A DNA stretch of 64,000 nucleotides from Diadema setosum (Eukaryota > Echinodermata > Echinoidea > Diadematoida > Diadematidae). The stretch is taken from positions 34,296,560 through 34,360,559 of the forward strand of contig CM067067.1 of the NCBI GenBank assembly GCA_033980235.1, read 5' to 3'. Shown here piece by piece: positions 47,908-61,000 of the stretch (the first letter of the stretch is position 1; each line of letters opens with the position of its first letter). A program made the position numbers and the translations under genes. Below the pieces are notes generated by a model. The model did not search any database. It was not told the origin of the DNA and saw nothing but the letters and a program-made list of their open reading frames with translations.

Positions 47908-48325
47908 TTAAAGGGATGGTATAGTTTTTGGTTCAGATGGGGCTTCAGGTTTTCAAAATTTTTTTTAATGATAACTTTTGAGATGAGAAACCTCTTATGA
48001 AATATGTGAGAGCACATACAGTGTAATTCTCAGAGGAATGCAAGGTTTATTTGATGAAAACTGGTTTTGAAATGGATGAGATATAATATCCAAACCAAAA
48101 TTATCCTACGAAAAGGTGGGACTCACCTTTTATTAGGATCGCTTTGTTTTACTTTGTTTTTGGATACCCTATATCTCAGCCACCTCAAAACTGCTTTTCA
48201 TCAAATAAACATTAAATTCCTCTGTAATTGTATGCTCTTTAACATTTCTTAAAGTGGTTTCTAACTATCTCTCAAAAAGTTAAAAGCTGAATCATCATCG
48301 CAACCAGTACTATACCATCCTTTAA
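47908..48325. mobile_element. TTAA-bounded fold-back element, family C, complete copy
   Basis: Begins TTAAAGGGATGGTATAG and ends CTATACCATCCTTTAA. The arms are imperfect inverted copies (for example TTTATTTGATGAAAA against TTTTCATCAAATAAA). No ORF of note. Lies upstream of exon 1. Confidence 0.85.
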
Positions 48326-51199
48326 AACACTAACAAGGCTGGCATGTACAAATAAAACAGAATAGCATTGTGGGATGTCCAATCCAGATTGATGGAATAA
48401 TTAGCATCATTCAAACCCTGATTTGAAACCAGTTGTTCAGCAGGGAAAAAAAAAGAAGAGAAAAAGATGGAGGCAACTTATGAAAACTGTACAATTCAAT
48501 ACAACTGATAGATGCATCATTACATGAATACAGTTTGATTTCGATATGACACACTTGCTTTACATCTACTCATACAAGCACAAATTCTCCAGCCAGTTAT
48601 GTGTATTGAAAAAAAAAGAGGGAAAAAAATCTGACATGGGGCGGAAACTTCTGTTAGTATTGTACTTCCAAGGTTGTGACCTGAATAAATCCTGTCAATG
48701 TTAAACGGGCCATGGGATCATACACACTGCTCTACTCAAACGCTTCAATTTTATACAAGGCAGTGACTACTAGGTCAACAATATTATTATAAAGGGTAGG
48801 GGGGAAGGGGAGGAATAGATCTTCACATAACCTTTGACCTGTTGACTCATACTCAAGCTGCATTTCCAACAAATAGATTTTCTCAAGGGCAATTAGTCAA
48901 AAAGTACTGAGCAAACCACAAAACCACAATACCACATATTTCCAACACACAGCTGGAGTAGCAGTCATATTTTGGACTAGTGTAATCTTTTCGGCAGATA
49001 GCCACAACCACAGTTTGAAACAACAATCTAAAAGATGTCTCCACACATAAACACCAGCTTAGATTTAAAGAGCAGACTATTAATCTAGTGGTCACATGTA
49101 TGTTGTGTCCATAACAGCTATTGAATTAAAAAAATAATACAAAATGCTGCCATTTCTAATGTACAATAGCCAGACATATAGGACATATGGAATACAACAC
49201 TATGTCACATATGGTCTGCAGTACATGAGTTTATTCCCCAGAAGTTGAAAAGCAGGCAGTGCAGTTACTGTAAGCCACATTGCTGCAAAGCACTACACTT
49301 GGCATGCTACAGGAGAGCCCCTTGAATGGTTAGAATACAGCATACAATGTAGGTAGGAATATGTGCACTGAGGTACAATGTAAGATCGTATAAGTCTTGT
49401 CTGGATCATGAGAGCTGCCAAATGCACTGCAACTTGTATTTCTTTCAATTCCCTCCATTCATTCACAGTTATGCTGGTATGATTCTGACAACACGCTGGG
49501 CCGCGCTACAGCGCGGAAGCGCCAACAAGTACAAAACAAAACAAAACAAATAAGGAAAGCACGCGTCAGTAAATAGCACCGGTAGTGGATTTGACAGGTC
49601 GATTGGCAATGGTCCAAATGCCATTCAACACAGGCCGCATCTATGCACACACTACACGCATTTTCAGCACTTTGGCTCCTGGCATGCATTCACATAAAAT
49701 GTACTTGTACAATGTACCTACCAGGTTGAAAGATACCAAGAACACGCTCCTGAGCATGTGACTTGAAAAGACCAGTCGAGTGCCTGCTCTCATAAAGGCT
49801 ACCCATCACATCAAGGAATTCAATCTGATTCTGCACAAGGATGACCTCATCTGACCTTTGCCAAATAAAGCAGGGTTCCCTTGATAAAATACCAAATTAT
49901 AGTGTGCATCCAAACTACTGTACTATACAAATTAGGCCCTATAAAAAATAAGCACAACTTCGCGGCACTATTTTTGCCTCTTTTGATACATGAATCATAT
50001 TCTTTTTCTCTGGCTGTCCATCTATATGAAAGCTCACCCTTTTCTGTACCTAAAGAATTTTGAGTATGTTGTTGATACCCTTACACACATGCATATTGCT
50101 CCTTCCAGTTTCATTGCTTGCTTTGAAAGGGCAACATTAATAACTTTCCCGAACAGTTTTAGGAAACTCTATCACCTCCTTCAACTAACCCCATCCCACC
50201 CCGTCCCCATCCCCCCCCCAAAAAAAAAAAAAAAAAAATTGTGGGGGGGGGGGGGATGAATTTCATTACATTTTTTCCTTCATGTCATTATTCTCAAGGA
50301 GATAATAAGCATACAAAAAAAGCAAGAAATGGATGTAAGATCTCACAGTAAAATCATTTACAGACATGTACCAAATGAATGCCTAAAGACATTTCATGTT
50401 TCTACTGCGTTATACAGATGGAGTTCCTGAAACAGTGTATTTATTTACTTTTCTCATGCACAAGAAAATGAAGAGAACTAGTTTTCTGGAGACGTCAACA
50501 ATGACAGAAGGGACAGGAAAGGGGGAGGATTGCAAGAGGACAAGATGGCACAAATCACGCTAAAGTCTCGAGGAGGGGCGCGCTCCGAGATGGCTCAACT
50601 TCAGACGCTGCTCCTGCTGTCTTCTTCCGGACAGGAAGACTCGCTTTCCTGTCCCCATCTCTAGACCACTGCCACGGCAATGCGAAGTCAGCGTGACATG
50701 ATCTCTCGGTCGTGCCATCTTTTTAAAGATGTTTGCACGATCCTCATCACCCACAAAGCATTTTCAGCTATAAGATATATTGTTACTTTGAGAAACAGAA
50801 ATCTATTCACTCTTGCTCTTAAGCCGTTCCTTAGTTGTTTCTATCAACAATTGATTAGACAGGACTAGACTTCTTGGGGGAAAAAAAGAAAAGAAGAGAC
50901 TAAGCCAGCAGCTAAACATGAAAGAAAAGGTCTGCAGTAGTATGCAGTACACATATTGTACATATCAACACTTGTTTTTCTTCACTTCAGGGTAAAACTT
51001 TTTTTTTTCTTTGGAAAAAGAAAATACAGTTGAACCTCTCGTATCCGGACAAGTCGGGACCGGGGCTCATCCGGATAAGGGATTTGGCCGGATACGGGAG
51101 ACTCAATGCTTTATACACGTACATATACTGATGTAGCCCATTGTAGTACCACATGTAGTAATGTGTATACTGCAACCTTTTCATTGTTACATTTGGGGA

Positions 51200-51823
51200 T
51201 GTTTCGGGATGTTTCATGAAGGATGCGTTTGTGTTAAATTTTACCGTTTATGCTTATAATACGCGTAAAAGTAATCTCATTCATCAACCCTTTGCAAGAA
51301 CTCAAACTGCCCAAAATTCATTTGTATATGTTTGTATTAGAGAATGGAATAATTTGCCATTGAGAATTAGGTCAGCCTCATCACTATCCAACTTTAAACG
51401 AACATGTCGCATCTATCTTGAGGGAAATTTGTAAAACAAGAATTGATCAGGGAAGCTGAATTTAAAAGTATAGTAAAATAGAAAGTATCTTTCTGCAATT
51501 TCATGTGAATTATATGTATGTGCATGAGCGTTTTTGTGACACGTGTTTGTGTGATTGAATGTGTGTGTGTGCGCGCGTGTGTGTGTGTGTGTGCTTGTGT
51601 TGCATCTGTCCTATGTAAATATGTTACTATTATACTTCTTGTTAATATGTTTAAAACTTTAGTATGTTTTGCTTTGTTTTATATGTTTATCCGGGACCCC
51701 CTTTTCTACAAGCTCTGTTTCTTTTGGGGTCCCAAACCATTCATTATTGTTAATGCTGTATCCTTTTGTAAAATGTCAAATGTTTAATGAATTGGTTAAA
51801 TAAACTTGAACTTGAACTTGAAA
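51200..51823 (+). pseudogene. 3' end of a CR1/L2-like non-LTR retrotransposon
   Basis: An open stretch (51216-51434) encodes the tail of a reverse transcriptase ORF. The order YNTRKSN, ARTQTAQNSFVY, REWNNLPLRIR, SLSNFKRTC matches the usual C-terminal arrangement (tyrosine/TR motif, WN-LP, LS-FK). The 3' UTR ends in a CTTGAA hexamer repeat (51804-51822), typical of CR1/L2-clade tails. The catalytic domains are absent (5'-truncated copy), so it is not functional. Confidence 0.8.
51560..51598 (+). repeat. GT/GC dinucleotide microsatellite
   Basis: GTGTGTGTGTGCGCGCGTGT and further GT units inside the 3' UTR of the LINE fragment. Confidence 0.9.
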
Positions 51824-54255
51824 TGTCTGAAGGTAAGCAATTTGGAAGGAAATTTGATGCAATGTATGTTAATCATATTGGAAGTAATATGTAATTCATG
51901 TGTGTTTGGGTAGGAGTTCTCAAGGAGTTAGGAATCCCCCTTTCTTCCTGTAATTATTAAAAAAAAAAATCACGGCGAGATTGCGTCCGGATAATAGAGA
52001 GATCCGGATAAAGGGAGGCCGGATGATAGAGGTTCAACTGTATACTCAAAGTAGCTGTACATACATGTGGTACATGATTAAGTATTTAATTAAACATGAA
52101 AACGAAGTGAATGCAATCTAATACGAGAAGCACTGTCTGACAACTCTTGCTTAAACATCAGTCAAACATTGCATACCTATGTGTAGATTGCATTATGTCA
52201 TTACAATACTGGAAGCAGACCTACAGTGTATTCTGATCTATAAACATGTTCTGACACAACCTCTTGTTAGGGTGTGTGTCATAGTCGTTTCTTCGCAGCT
52301 TCACTATTTAAGCATTCTTACCCCATCCCCATTTTTCTTTCTACTGAAGAATGAGGCTTTCACCTCTTAAGCACCAGTGATGGACACACAAAAAAGTACT
52401 GAGTACAGACACTCAGCCGTGCATAATAATATTCTCTAAACCTCGTTAGAATATTCACAACAGGTTCCTCACACAAGAGACTTTTGAAAAGATTGTCTCT
52501 CCTTGTCCTGAAATCACTGACACTCTCACTGATCTTTTGTTTTTGCTCCATTGTCTACACTTGAAATAACTGCCTCCCTGTAGTACATTCTACTTCACAA
52601 GATGACCGCCAGGCTGATAGAAACTGAAGCAAGCTCATTATCAGATTCTTAACCCCAGTTGCCCCAAAAATGTCAACAGATAATGCTGCCTTTAAAGGTC
52701 ATCATTTTGATTTCTGAGTTCTTTGGTGTGAAAAGTCTAATTAACCTTGTTAAAACTCTGAAGAAACTACGATAAACACTGCGGAGCAAACTATCATAAC
52801 AATATCTAACAAAATTAAGCAGGACTGATTTTTGCATAGCTATGCACATTGCAATAACTATTAACGATTTGTTTTGTATCCACACACACAAATTAATGTG
52901 TGCTTTTTTATCGCGTTGTAAAACTCAAGTTTCACAAACTGTTAATTGCGGGTGTGTGTGAAGGCAGCAATTGTTGACTTCTGTAAGCCTTTCTTCAGTC
53001 AAGGAGCTTCCATACAATGTATGTTTAAAGCTCCTAGCTTCAGTTTTAGTCTACTCATTTCAAGGAGCTTTAAACACATTATAAGCTTCTTGCTCATTTT
53101 GACTATCCTGATCTACAGTGTATCTTCCTTCTTGTTACTTAACCAGTGATATTCTGTCAAATGCTTCATCTTGACCTTTGATCTTTGAGACAGCAAGCCT
53201 CAAATCAAATCAGAGTGAGTCACAATAAATGGACACTGGAGACTGTGGGGGAGGGGGATACACACAACTTGGCACTGGTGCAGAAGTACAGCTTGCACAT
53301 GTACCTCTTTTCAACAGTTTTCAATGGGGGTTTAACGTGTTGTCATGCATCATTAGCATGAAATGATTTCACTTCTCAAACAGGCATTTTTCATCTACAT
53401 GTACAAATGTTAAAAACATTTTCAACAAAATTCTGTACAATCTATGCAGTGCAACACTAGAATTTTCACCTGAAGAAGGTTTTTTCTTCAGAATTCGCTC
53501 ATCAGTGAAAAACAAACAGTTAGTGCAATTTTGCTTTATGCTTCATGGTCTATCAACCAGCTTGACTACAAAAGATGAATTCACACTAAGGGATGTTTTG
53601 CCTGCTGCTGGGTCAGTTTCACAGTGCATTTGATACATCCATTGACTTTCTCCTCCTACATGTAATCACATGCTACAAACCAATCCAGTAAACTCATTAC
53701 CACTAATTGCATCCCCCCCCCCCCTCTACACTCAGAATGTAAATCGCATCGGTGAGATCTTTGCTGTCTCAGATGCACAAGCCGAGCAAAAACCTCGTCC
53801 AAGCCATGGGGATAGTTGTGGGAATATGTGGGTAAGTTATGTATGGAAATCTGAATTCATCAGGAGAGCAGTTGATTATATGGCACTGTAGGCAGCAGAC
53901 AGTCTGATGTCTCGAGCAATTACATTTCCATACATTAAGCAGCTGTTGGCTGGCCATGTGTGTCTGTGTTTGACAAACATGGGCATTTAAGGATTTGAAT
54001 TTCCTATGAATCAAAAAGAGTATCATCATAGCAAACCTCATTTACAAAGTATTTTGGGGTGTATACAATAAGGGGCCTGAAATTACAAACACAGAGAAAA
54101 TTGGCTAAAAATAATAGGTTATGTGAATGGTAATGAATCCTATGGACAAATAGAGGTTCGGTTAGTCGTAGAGAATCAAGAAAATGTATGCTACACAAGC
54201 TAATTCAAATTACTTTCATTTCAAGCCCGTATATTCTTCTTTTCAATGAAGAAAA

Positions 54256-54362
54256 TTAACAAAATTAGGTACAAATAGTCACAACATTTTGCAGTCTATT
54301 TTAACAAAATTGAGTACAAATAGTCACAACATTTTGCAGTCTAATAGACTGCAAAATGTTGC
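54256..54362 (+). repeat. 45-bp tandem duplication followed by an inverted partial copy
   Basis: Two units (54256-54300 and 54301-54343) share ACAAATAGTCACAACATTTT and GCAGTCTA. Directly after the second comes TAGACTGCAAAATGTTGCAA, the reverse complement of its end. Confidence 0.9.
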
Positions 54363-55703
54363 AATTTCCATCATAGTATAGTGTCTGTATAATATCACTG
54401 AAATGAGAGTTACTAGTAGGACTTATTTTTTAAGTGAAACTGGAAAGCATAAATATTTTGTGGGATCGAAGATCATCTGCTAAGAATTTCTTTTTAAGCA
54501 TTTGTTTCATTTTAAACACATCATGACAATCTAATAAACAGTCATGTCAAGTTTACACCCACACCTCACTGTCTTTTGTACTAAATAGTCACTGAATTGA
54601 CAATCCTCTGCCAGCCCTCTTTTGGGGCACAAAGCAGACCAATGGCAGATTGTTGGTTATTGTAGAATTGATTCCAGAAATTATTTCATTTCTTTCCACT
54701 GTAATATGGCTGGTTGATGCTTCATGCGTATAATAAATATCAATGCCATGAACCAATTTCGAATATAATATACAACACAGATTTGCTTTACAGACAAGAG
54801 ACATTTATCCCTTTTAAATACAGATCTGGTAGTGTGGGATACCATGTAATGGGAAGCTGGCCCGACTTGAATATATTCATATATCCTCATAATCAATTGC
54901 ATGATACAGCTTTACTACTGATCGGTAGTATGTAAGTACACACACAGCTGAAAAATCTCGGACTGGAGTTGAAGGTCATGGATGAGCGTATGCTCCGGTG
55001 CACATACAAGTGTATTCGCTGATGGGCAAATTTTATTCTGGCAGGCCTGCGCTAGTCGCTGTTTTCGAATGTACCCCGGTGGGTAGCAAATGAAGATCTA
55101 TCAGTTCAATCAAGCCAACCCTGTTTACCCACACTATCAGGTCTTTCACACATTCTGATCTACACATTGTATAGGCAGTATGTTTTACATACAAGGAAAA
55201 TGAGATATTAGCGTGAGATGGGCCCGAGGGGACTTTACTGCTAGTACCAGTCTACTGATCACAAGAGGAGTTACACATTCATCTGTCACTTGTTGCCTAA
55301 GACCAGGGAACCACAAGCTGACGAGGTATCCCATCCCGGGAAGATTGTTTGCATGAAGGGGTTTCAAATATGAAACTATCAAAAGATGAAACAGCCACCC
55401 CCCCCCCCTTCCCAACCCTATCAATACTCTTTTCAGAAAACCTGTAGGATATTTTCATCAGCTGACCTGTCTGTGGGGTTAGAGCCATCCATCCCGTAGG
55501 TCCATACCCTACTCCCTAGGCCAATCGGCCGGATTACTTCACATAGCAAGGGGGATGAGTACAGCCGTCCACCTCACCACAGCTATGATGAATGTGTCAT
55601 ACGCCTCTCTCCCTCTCTCTGCACACTGCCAATGTCATGGGCCTCGCACTGGTGGATTACCCCTGCATTCATCCGCTCACACTAATACCAGACTGTGGTG
55701 AAA

Positions 55704-55742
55704 CACACACACATACACACACACTTACACACACTCTCACAC
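55704..55742 (+). repeat. CA-rich microsatellite
   Basis: Interrupted CA units (ACACACACACATACACACAC). Confidence 0.9.
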
Positions 55743-56594
55743 TGATATGTATGTGCGCATTCACACACAAGAGACAAGCCTGTACACCGCTGTACACATA
55801 GGACAGTAAACCTTTCAATGCTGACATTATGGGCAAAACCCACGCACTATTCAGTGAAATGTGATAGGGCAGAAATTTGGCCATGCATAATTTATGTTGT
55901 GCACAGCCAGCTGGCTGCCTGCCAAACATTTCTACAGCACAGACAGAGGGGAGAGAGAGAGGGGGGGAAAAGTGATATAATGAAACTGCAAAGCCAGACT
56001 TTGAACTTGGCTCAAAAGATGAAAAATCAGTGGGATCATCTCTGAAGATGCCACTCCAGTTGGGAAATACCTCTGCATATTAGGACAGTCAGGAAGCCAC
56101 CGTGCAGTGACTTATGGCAACAGTTTTATGAGTTGTGAAAGTTACTCTGATGTTCATACCATCATAGAACATGCTTGTCTTATAACTAGAATTCTTTCGA
56201 ACTTTCTAGTTGTTGTTGTTGTTGTTGTTATCAATGTTGTTGCTGTTGTTGGGTATTATGCAGAAGATCACAGGCTAAAAATATCTACTACATAATGGCA
56301 ATAAACAATGGGGGGAAAACAATGCTGAACTTGACTGGACTTTCAACACCCAACAATATAGGCCTAGTTTATTTACTCAAAGTTGATTGTTATGAAATAC
56401 ACATTTGAACTTCAACAATTTCTAAATAGCTGAGCAGATATTAAGGTCTGTTACAAATCACACACACACACATATACACAAACACACCAAAAAAAAAAAA
56501 AAAAATGTGTGTAATATTGTGCTGCTAGAAACTTTTGAGTGGCCAAGTATGTGACTGAAAAGTTATAATTCCTGTTCAAATAACCCTTCTATGA

Positions 56595-56598
<4 letters not shown>

Positions 56599-56665
<67 letters not shown>
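56599..56665 (+). repeat. TA microsatellite followed by a T homopolymer
   Basis: About 19 TA units (56599-56636), then about 29 T. Long enough to be unstable in sequencing and assembly. Confidence 0.95.
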
Positions 56666-56668
<3 letters not shown>

Positions 56669-57891
56669 TTTCTACAATCTGAAACCATACAGGCATGTAG
56701 TAACAAGGTCTAAAATAAATAGTTCAGAGAAATGTATAGTTCTCAAACTTCGGATTCTGTTGTGGAACTTTGTTCATCGAAGTGTCAAATCCCAAGATTA
56801 CGCATCTGCTAACAGTCCCACATGTTGTATTTGATGTTGGTTTGTCACAACTGCCACAACTGCTCAAACATCGACAAAATTGAGCATTTACACATTCTGT
56901 GAAAATAGTACACCTGTCTCAATTTAAATGCATTTTATGCTCAGATGAAAGTCACGGGCAGGACCAGTGAAGGGAGTAGGCCTAGGCCCTATATATTTTT
57001 TACACTGTGTTTTCACATTTGTCTTTGCTAAAGCTCTGAGAGATAAGACAGTAGGTTGCACATGAATGGCTGCTACACTCTCCCTGCAGGGAGAGCTCTC
57101 ATAATAGTATTAATACACAGGACCTTAAAGTTTGGGAGCAATGCCCACATATTGAGTGACATGCACAAACAGCCTAAACTAACACACAGAATTTACATAC
57201 TCCATAAATTCCATAACTGCAGTCATCTCCCCGTTTTCCCTTCACAGAAATCACGGAAAGGCTATAGAAATTTCATTGAAAGAGATAGACAAATGTCTCC
57301 TTTTGAGCCTGCAGGTCCCCTGTTGGATTCAATCTCCAGTGTAGTACCTGGTGTCATCAAACCTTAGAGGCCATTAATACGTACCAATCTGACCAACAAA
57401 TACTTACACATAATTTGCCTGGGACAAATTCATTTAAAAGGACTTCTACTGTGAAGTACTGACTGACCACAAATAACCAGACAGAAGCCCTAACTACACA
57501 AAAGCCTTTCCACCCTTCTCCTCCAGAAAGGGTCAAACTGGAATGAATTCACCCAAGAATGGGAATATTGTTACATGTTGTTATGGCAGGTCCTCTTTCT
57601 TCACTGGAATCTGAACATCCCGCAAATGTCACACTGCAGTAAAGTCTGTGTTGTCATGACAACAGGGGTGTGGCAATAAAATGCCAATGCTACAGTACGA
57701 GTATCTTTTGATTAGTATTTGATGGATGTAATATGAGTATTATCCTGCAGATGTAATTTCATCAATTACAATTGCATATCAAGTTTATAACTTTTGACTC
57801 ACATGAAAAGATCCAGACCATTATGATTGAAACTCGTTGCTATCCTGAACCAGAAACTAGCAAAAACAAACAAAAATAGAATAAAAAATAA

Positions 57892-58080
57892 TACAGTGCA
57901 CTCCCATTATAACGAACATGGTAATAACAAAATTCAGGTTACAACGAAGTAAAAATTCAGGCCGCAACATTATCCACTCTATGTTTTTTATTGTTTATTT
58001 GTTCGGTTATAACGAAATTTCGATATAACGAAAGAAAACTGCCAATCCCGAAGACTTTGTTATAACAGGAGTCCACTGCA
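57892..58080. mobile_element. pogo/Tigger-like MITE
   Basis: TACAGTGCACTCCCATTATA at the left, TTATAACAGGAGTCCACTG at the right, with internal TTATAACGAAAT and CGATATAACGAAAG repeats. Non-coding. Confidence 0.75.
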
Positions 58081-61000
58081 TGGCCAATTTCCACAGAAGT
58101 TCATGACCATCTTCAAAAATATCTGACATTTACGACAAACACTCTTGATGATATATTTCTTCCCATGGCTTTGTTTGTTTGTTAGCTTATTGTTATTGTT
58201 AAAGATTTGGATAATTTGATCCCCTACCTACTGTAATCAAGATTATCATCACAGTATCAAAGATACTAAACTGGTGTATACAAGTAGACCAGCATCAATT
58301 GACAATCTGACTGAAGCAGTAGCGGAAACTACAATGTGTACCAAGACCTGCAATATTTCATGCAGGTTTATAATGAATCTCCCCTCCCATCCCCCCTCCC
58401 TTTATCTAGAACACAGACTGAAAAAAAAAATGTAAAAAAAAATATGCTTCAGGTAAAGCATATGCTTCAGGTATAAAGCATATACAGTAACAGTACCGGG
58501 TTTCTTAATAATTTTCTTATTGTTCATGGCACCACACTTTTACAAATCACAGGCAGGTCCTTTAATTGCATGGATAACTATATGAATTAGATTCATATTA
58601 AAGGCATTAAAACCTCATTTTATTTTGACTTGTTTTGTTTTGGGGAGAGAGAGGAGGAGAGCAGGATAATAAAAATTCTTTGAGGCATAATACTTCATAC
58701 TCTTTGAAGTAAATATGCTGATTTTGTGCTAAAAATTATAAAACAAACATTCAAACCGCTGCACATGAAACCTCACAAAGCTTACTTTCCATATGCCACA
58801 TGTGCCAACTTCACAAGAACAAAAATGAAAGGGAAAAAAAAAAATCCTTTCCGTCAATTCAAGTACTGGCCGTGCTGACAGAGATATCCTTCTTCCTGAG
58901 TTGACACCTCGAAATGTCAGAAGGCCCCTTTAATACACAGGTTTAATACCTGCCTCGCACTCACACTGATGCCGAAATCTCTCGGCGTCACCAAAATTTG
59001 ACCTCTGCACCCAGTGCCTAGACAGGGGACTAGCCAGTACCCCCGCCCCCCCCCCCCGAATATGATAATGACTGAATAAATAAATGAATACAAAAATGAC
59101 TCAACCAAGCAGATATCGCATCTGTCTGAAGTCATCAAAGATTAAACTCATGGCATACAGGAGGCACTAGTACCTACAGTGTACAGTGTGCAGTCAAAAG
59201 AGCAAACTCAGGGAAGTGTAAACAATTTGAGCAGATGGACCGATACATAAATGTGCAGGTATACTAAGTACTTCAATAGGCAGCCTAACTTCCATAGCAC
59301 ATACACTAGTTATTGAACGCATGAGCATAAAATCTTTGCCAGGGACCATTTCAACTGAATATGGATCATGACATACAGTGTACTGCCTTACTGGAACTTT
59401 CTCATGTGGGTTCACTACACATCATAAAGGTTAATTAACTCTTAAAATGCCATGGCTGTTGATGAGTACAGTCACTAAAGACCTTCATGGAAACCTTCCT
59501 TTTTGAATCTGAGTGTGGGATCAGTGTCACATTTTAGTCTGAAAACAATTTTTGATAAAAAAAAAATAGATGACAGATATAGTCTGCCAGAAAAAGAGGA
59601 AACCAGGAAAAGGTTTCTGGAGTTGGGAACTTTATAAACTTTACATGAACATTGTGGATGGGCTGGAGTAGACCAATGAATACTGTGCAATATCTGAGCG
59701 AGCAGTCAACAGGTACAGGAGACTAACTTATGGACTTTCTTTGAACACTTTGCACTGAATTACAGAATGTACTTTGATACTTTCAAATTGATATTCCTCT
59801 TAAAAAACGTTCCTCTTACAAAATCCAATATCTCTCTTAATACAAGTCCGATAATACTGAAACTGATCTGTTTGATTTTTTTTTTGTCGATGTCACCCTG
59901 AACATGGAATTGGAGTTTTTCTTGGAGGATTCACAGAAACTACATGTATGGCAGTACTCACACTTGGACAGAGCAGTAAAAGAAAGCAGTATACCAGCTA
60001 GTTGTGTGCGCCGTACAGCTGTAGGTTCGCAGGCATGCAAGGGAACCCCTGATGAGATCTGGAGGCAGAGCCATTGAAGAGCTCACAGGAGCAGTGCCCT
60101 CTTCTACTGGCAATTGTGCCTATTTCAGGATTTGTTTACTTCAAACAAATACACCTCGCACTAATAATCACAATGGCACCTAGGCTGAAACGCAAAACAT
60201 GGGTATCACAACACAGTTTGTACTGATGCTCATGGTGGCACTCCTAATTTGGGTCTTGTTCATAATTTCTAAAGAGTGGTCTGGTCTGTTTATTACACAC
60301 GTATCTGAGACTTTGTTTCCTGGAGAACTCATCATATCAAACAAAATTTTGTCTAGATTTGCATGGTAATAGGATTGAACAGAAGTTTGCAGAAAAAAAA
60401 AAATATGGATATCAGAAAGTCATGGCAGCTTGTATGTTCAAAGAACAATGCGTAACAAACTGTTCTCACATGACCTGAAGAAAGTAAGTAACCATAACTG
60501 TCCTGGTCACAAGCAAAGGTATGAGCACTGTTTTTATTACACAAAATAACAAAACATACGGCTTAGAAGCATCACTTTGCTCTATGTACAATGATGTGTG
60601 ATATCCTCAAATGTATGGAAATGAGAAGAGGAAGGCATTTCATTCACAGGAATTCTAATCTTTCAAAAGCTACATTACTAGTGTGGACAAAGACTATGAT
60701 GGATGATCACTGCCCATTTTTGTGTTGATATGATATCCCACCAATAGGTCATTGGTTAATCAAATGGCATTTGTCTATTTTTTTTTTCTCAAATTGTCAT
60801 TGATCTGTTACTCTCATTGGAATTGTGCTCATAAAATTCAATTTTCTCCCCGCACTACTTACATCTTACAGAAGGTGTACTCCCCTGAAAATATAATATC
60901 AAGTACCACTAGCACAAAAGCAGGAAAGTTGACAAATATCCCAAGATAACAATACCAGGTATTGTACATTGCAATATTTCTGAGAGTATAAGAGAAATCT

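Larger units (their letters stand above)
51025..52042. mobile_element. pogo/Tigger-like element interrupted by a LINE fragment
   Basis: TA, then CAGTTGAACCTCTCGTATCC at the left; GATAGAGGTTCAACTG, then TA, at the right. Repeated ATCCGGATAA and GGCCGGAT motifs lie near both ends. Of the 1018 bases, about 620 are a LINE 3' end, so the original element was roughly 400 bases and non-autonomous. Confidence 0.85.

Noticed and set aside
50560..50754. GC-richer open frame on the minus strand, Arg-rich
   Set aside because: Could be a noncoding leader exon but has no donor in phase and no similarity; kept only as a candidate GC patch.
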